The notes: generated by a model from the letters alone, not told the origin. A DNA stretch of 64,000 bases from Ptychodera flava (GCF_041260155.1 NC_091932.1:47089629-47153628); one strand, 5' to 3'; counted from the stretch's first letter, positions 13,501 to 26,052 are shown. Made by a program: numbers and translations.

Positions 13501-15754
13501 TCTTAGCTGGAAAGATGATCAATATATGCTGTGTTACATGCACCGCCCCAACAACCCTTTATATGTGCCATGTTTGTTCTTAACACCAGAGTAACATTTA
13601 CTGATCAGTTTACTTGATTCTCTCTCAGGTATGTTGATAAAATGACATCACTGCTGAAGCCAGATGGATCCTATCTTTTGAGTTCTTTAAACTTCAATGA
13701 AGATGCTTTCAAAGGTGAGAAATATTCTCAGCTATTGTAGTACTAAGATCCAAAGATGTTTATTGTACATCTCATGTAGGATGATCAAAATTAATGATTT
13801 AATTTATGCAAAGTGTACTAATGAGTATTATGCCGAAGCAAAGGAATTGATAACTTATTTTCAATGGAAAATATCTTTCAGCTTATTGTTGTACACTGTT
13901 GTTGAAAGTTTAAGGCTGTCAGTGCTTAGAATAGATGTAAATTTTGGTATTTGCTTATCATCTACATGTATTGTCTTTGATCATTGTTCTTATATGATAG
14001 CATTGTGTCTTTGCTGAGGGAAATCAGGAACATATAATTTGTCATCCAGAACAAAAACAATGCCTTTTACATATATCACAAATGTGCTGCCAAGCTGGCA
14101 TGTATTACATTTGCATCAATATTCAGCCTGAAGTTTGAGTTAAAGACAAATAATAAAACTAAACTAATAATAGCAAATATGTGATGCAGCACACATGCAT
14201 GTTTGAAATGTCAGAGGAGATAATTTGGATGAAAGGAAAAGTAACAAGAATAGGTCATGAAACTATATATACCACAGTTTGTCAAGAATACAGCCTATTG
14301 TATTAATTTAATACCAGTGCCAAATTTTGTTAAAAATATATCCACTGAGTCTTGACACAGTTTTGTTCATAATTTCCCCTTCCGTGATGTTTGTAATTGT
14401 ATCCAGGTCCACCCTTCCCTATTCCTCTAGAAGTTGTGAAGAGTCTTTTTGGTGAGTAAATACCGTTATCTAATGATATTAACAAAATTTGTACATTCTT
14501 GGTCTCAAAGCATCACATTATAGCTGCTTCTCTAAAATATCAGTATTTTTAACAAATCCTTTCCACAACTGTCTCTGAATGATGCTGTGTGAAGTTTTAT
14601 AATAGAGTTCGAATTACATGTTTTCTCAAATGATTATGACTTGGAATGCTAATTATTTTTTAAGATTTCTGACTTAAACAGGAATGTTTTGGTAGCACTA
14701 ATTTTCAGGCTTTCACATTATTCAATACTGTTGTAGTCTACCACTTGTAGGGACTCATTTAAGGCTCTTGGTCTAAGGAAATGTTCAGTGTTGTAGATTT
14801 TCAAAAAATAAAAAATTTCAATCATCAGTAAATATTGGGTAATTATTCCTCTTGTTCCACACTTTGCACATTGACCCGCTTTTAATTGTTGATTTGGTAG
14901 GGGAATGGTTGAAAGTTTCATGTAGGAAAGTTTGATCAAAAGTTGAAGTCTTTCGCTCTCACATACATGTACTAAACCGGTATAATTTAAGTGTCACATA
15001 TTTTACAATCAGTACCGGACCTAATCAAGATTGATATAAATCATAATACAATGTACTTACATTATTCAAGTACAATCATATCTCTGTTTTGACCATTGGA
15101 TGCGAGAGATAGAATAACCCAAGCATCACTGATTTTGATTTCATTGTGTACAGAATTTCAATTTATATCAAGAAGGACCTAATTAACAGTTAAATGGTAT
15201 GCACAAAAGTTGACTGTCGACGTCATTTATCACTGCAATACAAACTTAATCCTCTTTCTCCCAAGTTGTATTTATTTCTATGGTTTGTCCATGGAGTCTG
15301 GTAGAAAGAGGATTAACCTGATGATGAAGGAATAGAGAGACCTATAATTATGCAAAGAGTTTTTCTACCAAGTCATGGTAGAGATGTAGATATGATGTGT
15401 ATAAACTGTATAATACTAATTTTTTGCCTTCTGTAAGATATCAATCAAAAAACTGTGTTAATTAAGTTGAATACTTGTACATTTCCTAACAGGATAAGAA
15501 AATGATCAGTGATTTATTTGTTACTTTTTTGTGATAGAAATAATCTTAATAATATTCACAAGATTGAAGTTACAATGGAATAACTCTATGTTGTGTAAAC
15601 ATGAGTCATTATATTTTCTTGTTTATGTTTTATTTCAGGGAATGCTTGTAATGTTGACTTCTTGGAAGAAAATGACATCAAGGCTATTGATGAAGAGCTG
15701 GGACCCAAGACAAAGTATATGTTTGAGCAGGTGATCCTGTTGACATTTAAGTAA
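1591..15754 (+). CDS. Thiopurine S-methyltransferase-like gene 1 (8 coding exons, complete)
   Basis: Coding exons: 1591-1697, 2467-2559, 11740-11872, 12186-12238, 12776-12850, 13629-13714, 14407-14451, 15639-15754 (708 nt, 235 aa, TAA stop). The product is a TPMT-family class I methyltransferase (human TPMT is 245 aa) that transfers methyl from S-adenosylmethionine to thiols; it should be cytosolic, since no signal peptide or membrane segment is seen. Landmarks: EKWKNAWQMGDIGFH at 17-31, SAM loop VFLPLCGKS at 54-62, IADQGHRAVGVEFSE at 68-82 with ribose-contacting acidic E79, CDFY at 122-125, WDRGSLVAINPSDR at 139-152, and a C-terminal ILLTFK tail matching human YLLTEK. All introns are GT/AG; the exon 1 donor (AG|gtggct) is weak. 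The ATG at 1591 lies four bases after acceptor tttctcag. An in-frame upstream ATG at 1558 is rejected because its frame runs through that acceptor. Family assignment is strong; whether the substrate is thiopurine-like or another thiol is unknown. Confidence 0.9.
3165..3730. repeat. Tandem duplication (~291-bp unit) in intron 2 of gene 1
   Basis: Two diverged direct copies each start near a TTACTTATTTTTGACC stretch, at about 3210 and 3501, and continue through pyrimidine-rich GCCCTCCCACTG motifs. The following 3740-3870 is C/T-rich. Small open frames on both strands arise from this composition and are not genes. Confidence 0.6.
4390..4820. repeat. Diverged ~155-bp tandem array, interrupted
   Basis: About three units contain GCCATRTTGGATTT-like and GAAATAGCTTGTTTT motifs, for example near 4410, 4565 and 4730 and near 4510 and 4680. 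The last unit breaks off at a TTAA (4821-4824) and resumes after the TTAA at 10965-10968 with AAATCACTGAAATAGCTTG, continuing to about 11060. This array was therefore the landing site of the nested insertion described next. Confidence 0.6.
5377..6520 (+). mobile_element. Pearl/HINE-like non-autonomous element, copy A, with 150-bp repeats
   Basis: The element starts AGTCCCCAC and ends near GTGGGGACT (6488-6496) followed by a GACTTGTT tail, so the ends are inverted. A GTCCG-type microsatellite lies at about 5418-5465. After it come six repeats of exactly 150 bp: TCCAATATGG ends at 5580, 5730, 5880, 6030, 6180 and 6330. Each unit contains a TTTTATTCAAAGTTGGTACA-like core and GCCGCCAGGCGGCCATTTT. 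No coding capacity was seen; frames reading through several units are repeat artefacts. The layout of inverted ends, tetranucleotide microsatellite and ~150-bp core repeats recalls bivalve pearl elements and helentron-associated elements. Confidence 0.75.
8060..8760. other. CpG-rich core of the 3.7-kb element with unassigned open frames
   Basis: This stretch has more CpG than its surroundings (for example GCGCGCTAGCGACG near 8080). Open frames of 67 aa (minus strand, 7857-8060), 127 aa (plus, 8373-8756) and 148 aa (minus, 7369-7815) border it. None resembles a protein family I know. It could be a captured promoter or first exon, or simply younger sequence that has lost fewer CpGs. Confidence 0.25.
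9640..9945. repeat. Irregular TTTGCAGCAAA-type repeat cluster
   Basis: Variants of TTTGCWGCAAA and GCAGCAACATTGCAGCAG recur many times on both strands inside the 3.7-kb element. The word is nearly palindromic, so local hairpins are likely. Frames crossing it are low-complexity artefacts. Confidence 0.55.
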
Positions 15755-15793
15755 TGAAATTCCAACCTTTGCATGATGGTGTCAGAGAAAAGA

Positions 15794-15815
15794 GGGGGGG
15801 GGGGGGGGGGGGGGG
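15794..15815. repeat. Poly(G) run, 22 bases
   Basis: An uninterrupted run of 22 G lies about 40 bases after the gene 1 stop, inside the presumed 3' UTR. Homopolymer length is unreliable in assemblies. On a transcript it could form a G-quadruplex. Confidence 0.8.
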
Positions 15816-16188
15816 AATTTAGCATAGAAGAGGAAAATGAGTAAATGCTACTCCAAAGCTGGTACCAATTCAAAACATTTTCACACATATCTTTTGTTGC
15901 ATTTTTTGTAGTGTGCAGAGGATTTGTCTATTTTAGCCGTGCTTTTGAAGCAATTTTGTCAAAGAATACATAACATGAAGTAAGATAGTCTATGTAAATA
16001 CAAAGACATTAATATTTGTAACCTGCTATGACAATATGTTTAAAAAAAATGAGAGACATAAAATAATGGACAAAATTATTGAAAAATATTGTTAATGTTA
16101 TCATGAAAATATATTTACTGCCAGATTATCAAAGATTTTGAAATTCTGTGATCCCAGAATTGTGGTTTTAATACTTTTTTATGAAATT

Positions 16189-16194
16189 AATAAA
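16189..16194 (+). other. Candidate polyadenylation signal of gene 1
   Basis: AATAAA occurs about 435 bases after the gene 1 stop codon in AT-rich sequence, followed by T-rich DNA. It is plausible as the 3' end but weak in such AT-rich DNA. Confidence 0.3.
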
Positions 16195-16560
16195 AATTAA
16201 TTTTAATTATACACCAAAGCCTTTGAATATCGTCTACTTACCAGTACTTTCTATGTCTGTTCAACGGTGATGAACATCTGAATAATTCTCCACATACCCT
16301 TAACTTTCTGAAGGAGACAGAAGGGATCAAAAACTTCTCTAGAATGCAAGTGTCCCTTTTAAGTTGAAATGTTTGGATTACTCCTTGTGAGAAATATATT
16401 TATCATGAGAGATGAGTACACATGTACACTTCCATGTACGTATCATCAACATCATTCCCAGTGAGGTAGTGATCCTCAGCTGATGGCTGTACAAATCCAA
16501 GAACATGTGGACACTGGTGGCGCTCTTCATGCTGCAGACCATCTCTCAGTGGCTTGTTAA

Positions 16561-16899
16561 GGTAGTATGCACCTCGAAGTGAAAGACTTAAACTTTTGCT
16601 CAAACTTTCCTCAAAGAATATTTCAACCATTCTCTTTCAAATCAAGAATAAAAATCGGGGGTCACCATGCAAATTTTGGAACAAGAGAAACAAATGACTC
16701 AAGATTTACCGATATTTGAAATTCAAACTGGCCGCAATCCCTGTGTTAACTCTATGGAGAAAAAATAAAATTTTCCATTTACGAAAAACTAAGCCGGTGA
16801 CGCCAAGAGCTCTAATTCAAACCCCCACAAGTGGTAGATCAGAAAAGAATTGAAAAAGTTTTAAAGTCTGAATATCCTGTCCCCGAGGCGCATTCTACC
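16561..16899. mobile_element. TTAA-flanked MITE, GGTAGWATGC family, copy 1
   Basis: Ends GGTAGTATGCACCTCG (16561-16576) and CGAGGCGCATTCTACC (16884-16899) are inverted with two mismatches and are flanked by TTAA at 16557-16560 and 16900-16903. The element is 339 bp. A second copy lies in the opposite orientation at 58997-59345, with partial ones near 49494 and 59350. It is non-coding; piggyBac-type mobilisation is inferred from the TTAA duplication. Confidence 0.75.
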
Positions 16900-18511
16900 T
16901 TAACAGAATTGGAGTTCACTGCTCTGTTTTTATGATTACATGGTGTTCTATCAGCTTTATTTCTTAACAAACTATGAACTGTACACAACTTTGAAAGGAG
17001 AAAACAATCACTAAAATCACTTAATGTCATCAACCACTAATGCAAGGATTTGGGATGGCAGACTGTTGCTTTAATTTCCTGACTGAAGTATTTGAAATCT
17101 GTACTTATATTTTTCATGTGAAGGATATTGCAGTATTTGAGTGGCAAAATGTAAATATGATATGAATGGCAACTTCATCTATATCCTGATATGTAAGTCC
17201 TTGAATGCCAACTAATGTATGTATCATGTACATAATATTTTGTAACGGTTGAATGGGTTTATATATTTCAATGGGTTTATTGAATGGGTTTATATATTTC
17301 TAATCTGAAAGCATGTATGTACATTTTTAGTTTTAATATCAAAATTGGGCTAGACAATGGTGAATTCCATGACTCCATGACAATGTGACCACATAGTGTT
17401 TAATGTAGCGTCAAATATTTAAAGTTATTTTTAATGCTTTGAAGAGTATCTTAAAATTCCTGCTACACAAACATGTATACCTTGTTCTGTGCATATACAG
17501 GCAATCAGAATGCCACATTTTGCTTGTGGAAAATCTTACTGAACCTCTGCGACCATCCCCATGACCTAAGAGGTTGACCATGACCTTTGAGTGAATGACC
17601 TTCACAAAGCTTTATATGCTTCAGCTTTGCATGGCTTAGAAGTGAATTCAATTGTTGTGTCTCTTTGTCAATTTCACACAGCTTTGAAGGTAATATATTG
17701 AGGAGCAACGTACACTATTCAGTTAATTGGTTTAGCAAAGGAGCTTGTGCAGTGCTTGTATCCTGAGCAGTGACAGAACACCATTGCATATGCACTCAAC
17801 AAAGTAGTTTAAATAGATAGCCGGCGCCTCATATAATACATGTAAGTTTACAGGCTTTGCAAGGTGGACACAACACCGTCAAGGTATTCAGATTTCTAGA
17901 AAAAAATCACTGCATTCATTATTGATTTATGACCTGATTACAGAAAATTGATGTTAATTATATAATGAGCTAATCATCAATAAGTCACATTCCTCATACT
18001 TCAGCATATAGATTTGTAAAGACTATTTAAGTGACAAACCCTATGAGAAAGCCATATCCACTACCAACTTACTAATTGAGCTAGTCTATGTCAAGCAGGC
18101 AAAGGATCTCAGACAAAAAATAGTTCCTATTGTACGGTACACAAATACACTGTTGCACAAGGATGAATACAGGACACTAAGACTACATGGCACAGGGTTC
18201 ATATGTGTAAAAGGCTCTTTATGTACAATCTTGTTCTTTGTGTACTAGGTTTTCATGGTCAGTTTGAAAATGTACCAAGGTTTCCACAGTTGTTTTGTAC
18301 TTATTTGTTTCACAGAAATTGTCATGGTATTTGGTTAAATTGGGAGACTGCACAGTCATGTGATGAACCGTGAATATTATTCAGATGAATGATACTTGTT
18401 CCTATGAGTTGGAAATCTCTCTACCACCACAAATCAAATTGTTGAGATATCTTGGCAAGTAGTGTCAGCCTACTAGAGTTCAACTTGAATTTTGTCATTT
18501 TCAGTGATTTT

Positions 18512-18922
18512 TGGACACCGTGGTGCGACGCACTAAAGGTGTCCTATGTCGCTACAATGTCTCTGTGTGTGTCCGTCTGTCCGTCCGTCTGTCCGTCTGT
18601 CCGTCCGTCCGTCCGTCCATAGACAGATTTTGTTCCACTCATAACTTAAGAACCCTTAGGTCCAATGTCATGCAATTTGGTATTTGGTATTATCATGATG
18701 AGACTTAGATCTGATTAGATTTTGGTGGGTGTGGCTTATTAATTAATTGCTCATTTGCATATTTATGACTTTTTTCGTTCACGCAGATATCTCAGAGACG
18801 CCTGGAGCGATTTCGTTCAAACTTGGTAAAAGGATAGTACTCTACCTCATACAGATGCACGTTGATTTGTTTCACAATGTGATCAAATTTGGCCGTGTTA
18901 GAGGACTTTTTAGTTTTCGCCT
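18512..18922 (+). mobile_element. Pearl-like fragment with GTCC/GTCT microsatellite
   Basis: It opens with a short hairpin, GGACACC paired with GGTGTCC (18512-18543). Next comes a GTCTGTCCGTCC-type microsatellite (about 18573-18618) and then TTCACGCAGATATCTCAGAG and TTTCGTTCAAACTTGGTA, as in pearl-like copy A. The right end is lost where the 26-bp minisatellite begins. Confidence 0.55.
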
Positions 18923-19284
18923 CCATAGACTCCCCTGTATAAGGCAATCCATAGACTCCCATGTATAAGGCAATCCATAGACTCCCATGTATAAGGCAAT
19001 CCATAGACTCCCATGTATAAGGCAGTCCATAGACTCCCATGTATAAGGCAGTCCATAGACTCCCATGTATAAGGCAGTCCATAGACTCCCATGTATAAGG
19101 AAGTCCATAGACTCCCATGTATAAGGCAATCCATAGACTCCCATGTATAAGGCAATCCATAGACTCCCATGTATAAGGCAGTCCATAGACTCCCATGTAT
19201 AAGGCAGTCCATAGACTCCCATGTATAAGGCAGTCCATAGACTCCCATGTATAAGGCAGTCCATAGACTCCCATGTATAAGGCC
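18923..19284. repeat. 26-bp minisatellite, 14 copies
   Basis: The unit starts CCATAGACTCCCATGTATAA and repeats every 26 bp from 18923 to the last copy at 19261. Copies are nearly identical and differ mainly at AAGGCAA versus AAGGCAG. Because 26 is not a multiple of three and the antisense unit lacks stops, all antisense frames stay open, giving apparent proteins of 112 to 164 aa that are not genes. Confidence 0.9.
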
Positions 19285-19350
19285 AAGAAAAATAAAAATT
19301 TAGTTTCTCATCGTATTCATATTGCAAAAAGGATGCAGTGACACAGTTTT

Positions 19351-20730
19351 TAGTCCCCACAGATAAGTCCAGGGGCTCATAGATTGGGTCATGTCAGTCA
19401 GTCAGTCCATCCATGTGAGTCCATCCGTTCACGCAGATATCTCAGACGCTTTGACAAAATGTCACGTGACCTTTGACCTCAAATATACATATTTGTCCAT
19501 AACTCAGTAACCACAAATGCTACACCCTTCATATTTGGTATGATGGGACACCTTATGATGCCACATATTGTACCTCATTAATTATGCACATATCTAATTT
19601 TGAGCGAGCCAATAGAGCTAGAGGTCTGATTTTTGGTATATAGGGATAAGTTAGCAATACAATTTTTTTGACAAAATGTCATGTGACCTCGGTGACCTTT
19701 GACCTCAAATATACATATTTGTCCAAAACTCAGTAACCACAAGTGCTACACCCTTCATATTTGGTATGATGGGACACCTTATGACGCCACATATTGTTCC
19801 TCATTAATTATGCACATATCTAATTTTGAGCGAGCCAATAGAGCTAGAGGTCTGATTTTTGGTATGTAGGGATAACTTAGCAATACAATTTTTTTGAAAA
19901 AATGTCACGTGACCTCATGACCTTTGACCTCAAATATACATATTTGTCCATAACTCAGGAACCACAAGTGCTACACCCTTCATATTGGTATGATGGGACA
20001 CCTTATGACGCCACATATTGTACCTCATTAATTATGTGCATATCTAATTTTGAGCAAGCCAATAGAGGTAAATGTATGATTTTTAGTATATAGGGACAGA
20101 CTATAGGATAGAAATTTTTTGACAAAATGTCATGTGACCTCGATAACCTTTTACGTAAAATACACGATTATGTCAATAAATAAGTAACCACAAGTGCTAT
20201 GTCCTTTATATTTAGTAGGATGGGAGACCTTATGACAACACATGCTTTACCTCGTTAATTATGCCCATATATAATTGTGGGCAAGCCAATAGAGCTAGAG
20301 GTCTGAATTTTGGCATATATGGATTAATTAGCAATACAATGGGTTTTTTTTTTCAAAATGTCACGTGACCTTGATGACCTTTGACCTTGAATATGCATAT
20401 ATATGCATAACTCAGTAACCACAAGTTCTTTACGCTTCAATTTTGATAGATAGTAGACCTTAAGATGTCACATCTTGTACCTCATTTATTATGCACATAT
20501 GTATTTCTTGGCTGGCCAATACAGCTAGAGGTCTGATCTTTTTTCCCGATTTAGAACCATAACTTAGACATGCCTCTTGTTTCAAAATGGGAACAATGAC
20601 ATCGACCTATGTGTCCATAGATCTGAACATATACACTCCAGTGATACTTCTTAATGACCTCATTTCCCTGCCCCATCAAGACTAATACTCCTATTACAAG
20701 TGGGGACTATGTCAATGTCAATGACTTGTT
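19351..20730 (+). mobile_element. Pearl-like element, copy B, with ~217-230-bp repeats
   Basis: It starts TAGTCCCCAC, carries a short GTCAGTCAGTCC run, and ends GTGGGGACTATGTCAATGTC followed by GACTTGTT. The ends match copy A. The interior differs: about five repeats carry ACAAAATGTCACGTGACC near 19453, 19670, 19896, 20121 and 20353, plus CATAACTCAGTAACCACAA. No coding capacity was seen. Confidence 0.7.
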
Positions 20731-20737
20731 ACTTCTA

Positions 20738-20898
20738 TACAGAATATTATCTCACATAGTGAGTGTCTGAATATTGATGTATTCCAAAGCACATTCTGAA
20801 AGGACTCTTCTGGAATATACAGAATATTATCTCACATAGTGAGTGTCTGAATGTTATTCTGAATTGTATTCCTAAGCACATTCTGAAAGTAACTCTTC
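20738..20898. repeat. 80-bp direct tandem duplication
   Basis: TACAGAATATTATCTCACAT and the following AGTGAGTGTCTGAAT recur 80 bp apart (about 20738 and 20818), each followed by AAGCACATTCTGAAAG. Two copies only. Confidence 0.7.
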
Positions 20899-23800
20899 TG
20901 AAAATTTCACATTCTTGCCACTGCACCATCTCCCTAATACATACTGATGACCCACGGTGTCCACTCAAGTCTCACATTGATTTTTATTGTTTTTCCAGGT
21001 TAAGGTAAAAATGTTATTTTCTCACAAAGCAGTCACAGGATTGGTGTAAAACTTGATTGGCAGGTGACTTTGAATATTCTCATTCACTGAGAAATTAGTG
21101 ATATTCTAATTTTGTAAATTATGTACAAAAAATAATTTTTTCATGAATTAATGGTGGTGTTTTTGAAATTTTCCAATTAGGTTCCTGAAAATTGTCTGAC
21201 TGGAAGTCATTGATCATAAACTTTGTTCATGTTTTTAGTTAAGATCAACTAACCAATATAATAATTACACTTTTTAAACAATGAAAGACTGATGAGTGGA
21301 CCTTCTACATGTATATAACAGAAACAGTGTAAGGTATGTGTTTGATTATCAAATGTGGTCATGCATGAAGGGTTATGGTATGTGACATGTCCAATTGTAA
21401 TTGTTCTCACCCAATAATTGAAGTCAAATTTCCCTTTTCTATCACAATGATTTATCCTGAAATTTGCATACATAATTTTCTCTGATACAGTATTTCTCAT
21501 TTTCAGCAAAAATATTTCAGTATTGAGGCTTCTTGATAGTTTTTATATGTCCAACTTGCTTCTGTGCTGATCAAATTGGAGCATGTCATTGACACTATCT
21601 TTATGCTTTTTTTTTGTTTTATCTTGAAATTGCAAATGAAAGACTGGCTATTTCGGTAACAACTTATGATTTTACAGACATAAAATTGAAAAATGATACC
21701 ATGATATAGAGCAAACGAAAAGGTTGGCAATACCATCATGTTGAAAAAAAAGTAGGCACAAAGGGCAAAGGACTCCTGCACTCCAAATAACTGAACATAT
21801 CTCACCTTTTACTCATAAATAAAGTTATAAATAATCACCTCTAGAAAAAAAATCAAATTTTACATCTACTAATTTTCTTCTACTTTTAGTCAGTCACTAA
21901 GTAGTATCTCCAGAGTTCAAATACATATGAATAATTTGTATTGCAATTTCTTTGAGGTCATGCAACTTTTTATGTTATTTTGACTGGACTATTTGGCAAA
22001 CAAACACCTGCCAAGTATACAACAAAGTAAAGGTACATTGTGCATAACAAAAGCAAAGGACTGATCAAATTTGTTTTCAACAATACCCCAAATTTGATTT
22101 TCAGTATGTCAGACAATAGATACACATTTAAGGCATTTTGGCCAGCACAAGGTCAGCTTAAAGTTTAATAATATACCATCGAGAGGAGTACCCATTTTAT
22201 AACTTGTGTAAATAATTCTAGGTACTGGTAGGTCTGGTGATTGGGTTCCTGTTTGCCATGGACCACTATGGGTCGTCATAATTTATGTCCAATATTAGGG
22301 TGACCTTTGACCTTTTCCTATGTAACAGCAGCCACTGAGTTTTCTGAATCGCACAACTTTTTTATGGGCACTTGTCTTAGATTAGACCTGGGAAGTCCAA
22401 AAGACTGCATTTCCCCTGGGCTCTATATTGTTTTTATTTGAATGAAAAAGAGAAGTTTATCCAAATCTTTATTCATAAGGATAAACTACCCTTTGTGAAA
22501 TATATTTCTGACACTTTACTTTCTCCTCCAATCAGATGACTTTCTTCTTCCATAAATCTCTGTCAATGTTTCTGGGAGCTTTGTTATTTTTGCCTTACCC
22601 CACTCCATAAGTGTGTTGTTAAGCAATAAAGTTTTTGATCATGTCTTTTCAAGAGCAAGCACAGGGCCGTAGGTTGAGCGTGCCAAGCTCATGTGGTTCA
22701 TTTGTCCACAGAGGTCACTGCTGTACCTCCATGTCTCATATCACACACACTCGTTACATGCGTGGATATATGAATAGAAAAAAGTCTTTAATACATGTCA
22801 TGGAGGTGTCCTATACATGCATACCTACCATCACAAACAGACGTGCATTGTCACGTGCAGAGAGTGCTATATTGTTGAAAGATAAACAAACTACAGCATC
22901 TGTCAGGTATTCTGACTAAAAATATGAATGTTAAGACTTTTTGGAATTACATACCGGTACGCATCATGGATGAGTTGTAAAAATTGCATCATGGAGGTTA
23001 AAAGATTGTCAACCGTCACGTAATATGTGAAATTATATCATGACACCAAATTAAAGTCAATGAGTGGTTCTGGGACACATGGGTCACCCAGCTTCAATAC
23101 CAGCAATGACGACATATGATTGGTGGGGTTTTTGCGCCTGTTACCTAACAGTAAAGGAGCATGTTAGGATCACTTAGAGACGAGTCAGAGATGGCCGTTA
23201 CATCAGATGACAGGTCATCCTTCTGGAAATGCAGGCTGTGCTAATAGGGATGAATGCAATAAGTGAACTTTACGGAGGGAGGCTGTCAGTAAAATATTTA
23301 ATGGATGAGTTGTGGCAGTTGTATAACTCCGTATGTTATAAATTACAATTTTGAAACTAATGTATTACGTGAAACCCTGAGATGGGATTACGTTATTGAG
23401 TGGAGAATGGTGGATTGGTATTTTGTTTCCTTGCGCAAGACCAAAAAGTTCCTGGGATAGTTGCATATTTGATTCCATTCGTTCTCGACATACTTTTTAC
23501 ACTTAGGCTTATATAGAAATGAAAAGTTACTAAGATAGAGGTAATAAAAAGGAAAATATGGCACACAAACAGTGAACATTTTTATCCATAATGTGTATGT
23601 GCGGAGTACTACCTCAATACAGTCTGAGAAGGGTCTCTATGACATATATATAGGACTAAAATTGGCTGTGGCAGATTTTCTCTGAGCCAAGTCAGATGAT
23701 AATATTCATTGCAGTTTTGCAGCTGTATTGAAGAGGTTTTGAAAGATAAACAATCGGTTGACTAAGGTATGTATAAATTTTATCAAAGTGCATTTGCACT

Positions 23801-25492
23801 GCTTGTATAGTTCATATAACTGTCATGCAAAAAATACCCAACCTGCATAATATTCTAACGAACTCATGAGAAATTCATTTTTCATGGTGATAGAACAGTT
23901 TTAATGTATATACATGTGGAATTCTTGACATATTGCATTAGTATGGTAGTTCTCATTTAATATTTCTTTTCAGTGGCCCTTTGTCTTTTTTTGTCTGCAT
24001 GTTTTTTTTGTCTTTCGATCTTTTCCTATCTTGATGATTGCAAGGGTTCTGACAGCAAAATATTACAGTAATACCATCATACAGCTGATGACTACAAAAT
24101 GACACTTGCATGGTGTCAAAGTCAGGATTGTCTCACTTGTTAATATGTCTTTGTTTTGTTCTTACTTGATAAAAATTATGAAGTCATACTTCTTTGAATT
24201 GAAGGCCTTATCTCCAGTGATAGTGTCTCGTCTGCGAATATGGTTCCACTGTAGCAGAAGTTTACCTGAAGAGTTTCCCATGTCTTGCATCATGTTTTCA
24301 CACCAAGGGTGATTCTTGAAATGTCTGTTGATTGTACGTGCCAGTCTGCACTGCTCCTCTCAGTCATTGCAACCAATTTTAATCCAAAGATAAATTTGAT
24401 ATGTCTATCATTTATTATCATTGTTTTCAACTTATTTTTAGTCCTTGTCTAGCAATTCTGCTCTTAGTCCAATAATTGCCACGTGGCTTGAGTGTAGAAA
24501 AAATTATGAAAATCCTTAAATGATTTTATTGCACACAAAAAATAAGCTGCTACTCCCACCCCCAAAAAGGACATTGGCCCAGTATCAGAATTTATTATCG
24601 ATTGCCACACTCGAAACTGGCACGTATTGTCCATGTAAGCGTGTCAGCCAACATGTTCTGAGTGATGTTCTACAATCTATACATAAAAGGTTAACAATCT
24701 ACAGGTGTGAAATACTCTAAATCGGTCAATCCAATCAAATACTGGGTCAATTGGTTTTTGGGCAAAGATCGTTGTTTGCCCAATTCTTTTCCTCCATCAT
24801 CCGATGGATGAGATGCCCAACCGCAGGAACCCATACAGATAGAGTGTGCCTTGGAGCAAATTACCATGCTAGTACCGGTACATGTACATGCATTGGTCCC
24901 CTACTCCTGCCATAATCAGGTCTCGAATGATATCTCACCATTTTTCAATAGTGAGTGCAGACGTATCCAGTAATTTAAACTCTCAAAATGATTAGTGACT
25001 ATACGTAACTGTAATTATAAACTGCATTTCTCACAAATTTGACAATGTGGACTATCCTAACGGTACATTGCTAGCACAGTATAACCATTGGTTAACTGTA
25101 CCACATACTATTAGTGGTTTCAGGAACCACCTGCAATGGGTACCATTTTGGAGTATTGGAAGATATTATAATTTGGTCCAAAATTATAAAAAAATCCTAC
25201 AGAAAAGTTCACAAAAATTGGTAAAATATCGCATAAAATTTTGGTTGGAAAAATTACAAGCAGTCAAAGGGTTAAGGAAAAATTGATATGGTACTTTGTG
25301 GACAAAGTCACTCTTTTTTGGCTTTTTCATGCATTTATTTGATATAAAAGTAGTTTGTGCTGTTTAATTTCTTGAAACATGCTGAAATGAATATCACAAC
25401 CTTGAAACTCTGATTCCCTGCCTTACGTTTTGGCAATTTTGTTTGTCATAGGAAGGCAAGTCAGAATAGAAAACTCTGTAGATATCGGACAT

Positions 25493-25494
<2 letters not shown>
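20899..25494. other. Gene-poor intergenic DNA between genes 1 and 2
   Basis: No exon, RNA gene or bounded mobile element was recognised. The stretch is AT-rich with scattered short open frames without family resemblance. The promoter and noncoding first exon of gene 2 probably lie in its right half or beyond but cannot be placed. Near 25140-25290 is a low-complexity stretch (AAAAATTGGTAAAAT) that resembles, in reverse, the sequence around 32990-33100. Confidence 0.4.

Positions 25495-25541
<47 letters not shown>
25495..25541. repeat. (TC)n microsatellite
   Basis: About 23 uninterrupted TC dinucleotides lie immediately before the 3' end of the minus-strand LINE fragment. Confidence 0.9.
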
Positions 25542-25544
<3 letters not shown>

Positions 25545-25555
25545 ATGTATATATT

Positions 25556-26045
25556 ATTTATATTTATTTATTGCTTGCTTGTAAATACAGGATTTACATC
25601 ACATTTGTGGCAATAAAAGTGTATACAAAAAATAAGTTCAAATTTTTCTCTAATAAAGATAAAGTATTACAGTATAATAATAGTAGCTAATAATAAATAT
25701 AACTAGGTATTTCTTTGTTTATATAAAGTAAAAATATAATCTGCAAGTTGTTCATTAAAAGATAACTCTTGTTTTGTAAGTAGAGAAATAAGCTGATTTT
25801 CAGTATTGTCGTTTGGGAAATTGATTTTACTGAAAAAGTTCTTTCTTTGGACTTGGTTTTTCTGACAGACTAATAAAAAGTGTGTTACATTTTCAATACT
25901 GTTGGTGTTACACTGATTGCAGTATCTTTCAGTAATTGGGGTTTTTGGAACAGTGTGTATCCCTTTTTCAATTATTAGATCATGATTGCTAATGCGAAGT
26001 TTGGTGAATAATTTTCTTTTCTCACCTTGTAACTGTGTTAAGTAG
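25556..26045 (-). mobile_element. 5'-truncated LINE, 3' end of ORF2 and 3' UTR (minus strand)
   Basis: Read on the minus strand, it encodes the C-terminal tail of a LINE ORF2 protein: KLRISNHDLIIEKG, then CNQCN, ENVTHFLLVC, and an end in LYKQRNT. This C-x2-C...H-x4-C knuckle is typical of L1/Tx1-like ORF2 C-termini. The 3' UTR includes the complement of CACAAATGTGATGTAAATCC. The 5' truncation point meets an (AT)n run. The same LINE end recurs at 29395-29795 in the opposite orientation. It sits just upstream of gene 2's first coding exon. Confidence 0.8.
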
Positions 26046-26047
26046 AG

Positions 26048-26052
<5 letters not shown>

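Noticed and set aside
18923-19284. Regular direct repeats suggesting a CRISPR array
   Set aside because: The repeats are contiguous without spacers, there are no cas genes, and the DNA is from an animal.
18792-19360. Three long overlapping minus-strand frames with a perfect 26-residue repeat (GVYGLPYTWESMDCLIHGSL)
   Set aside because: They are the same 26-bp minisatellite read in all three antisense frames. A stop-free unit not divisible by three keeps every frame open.
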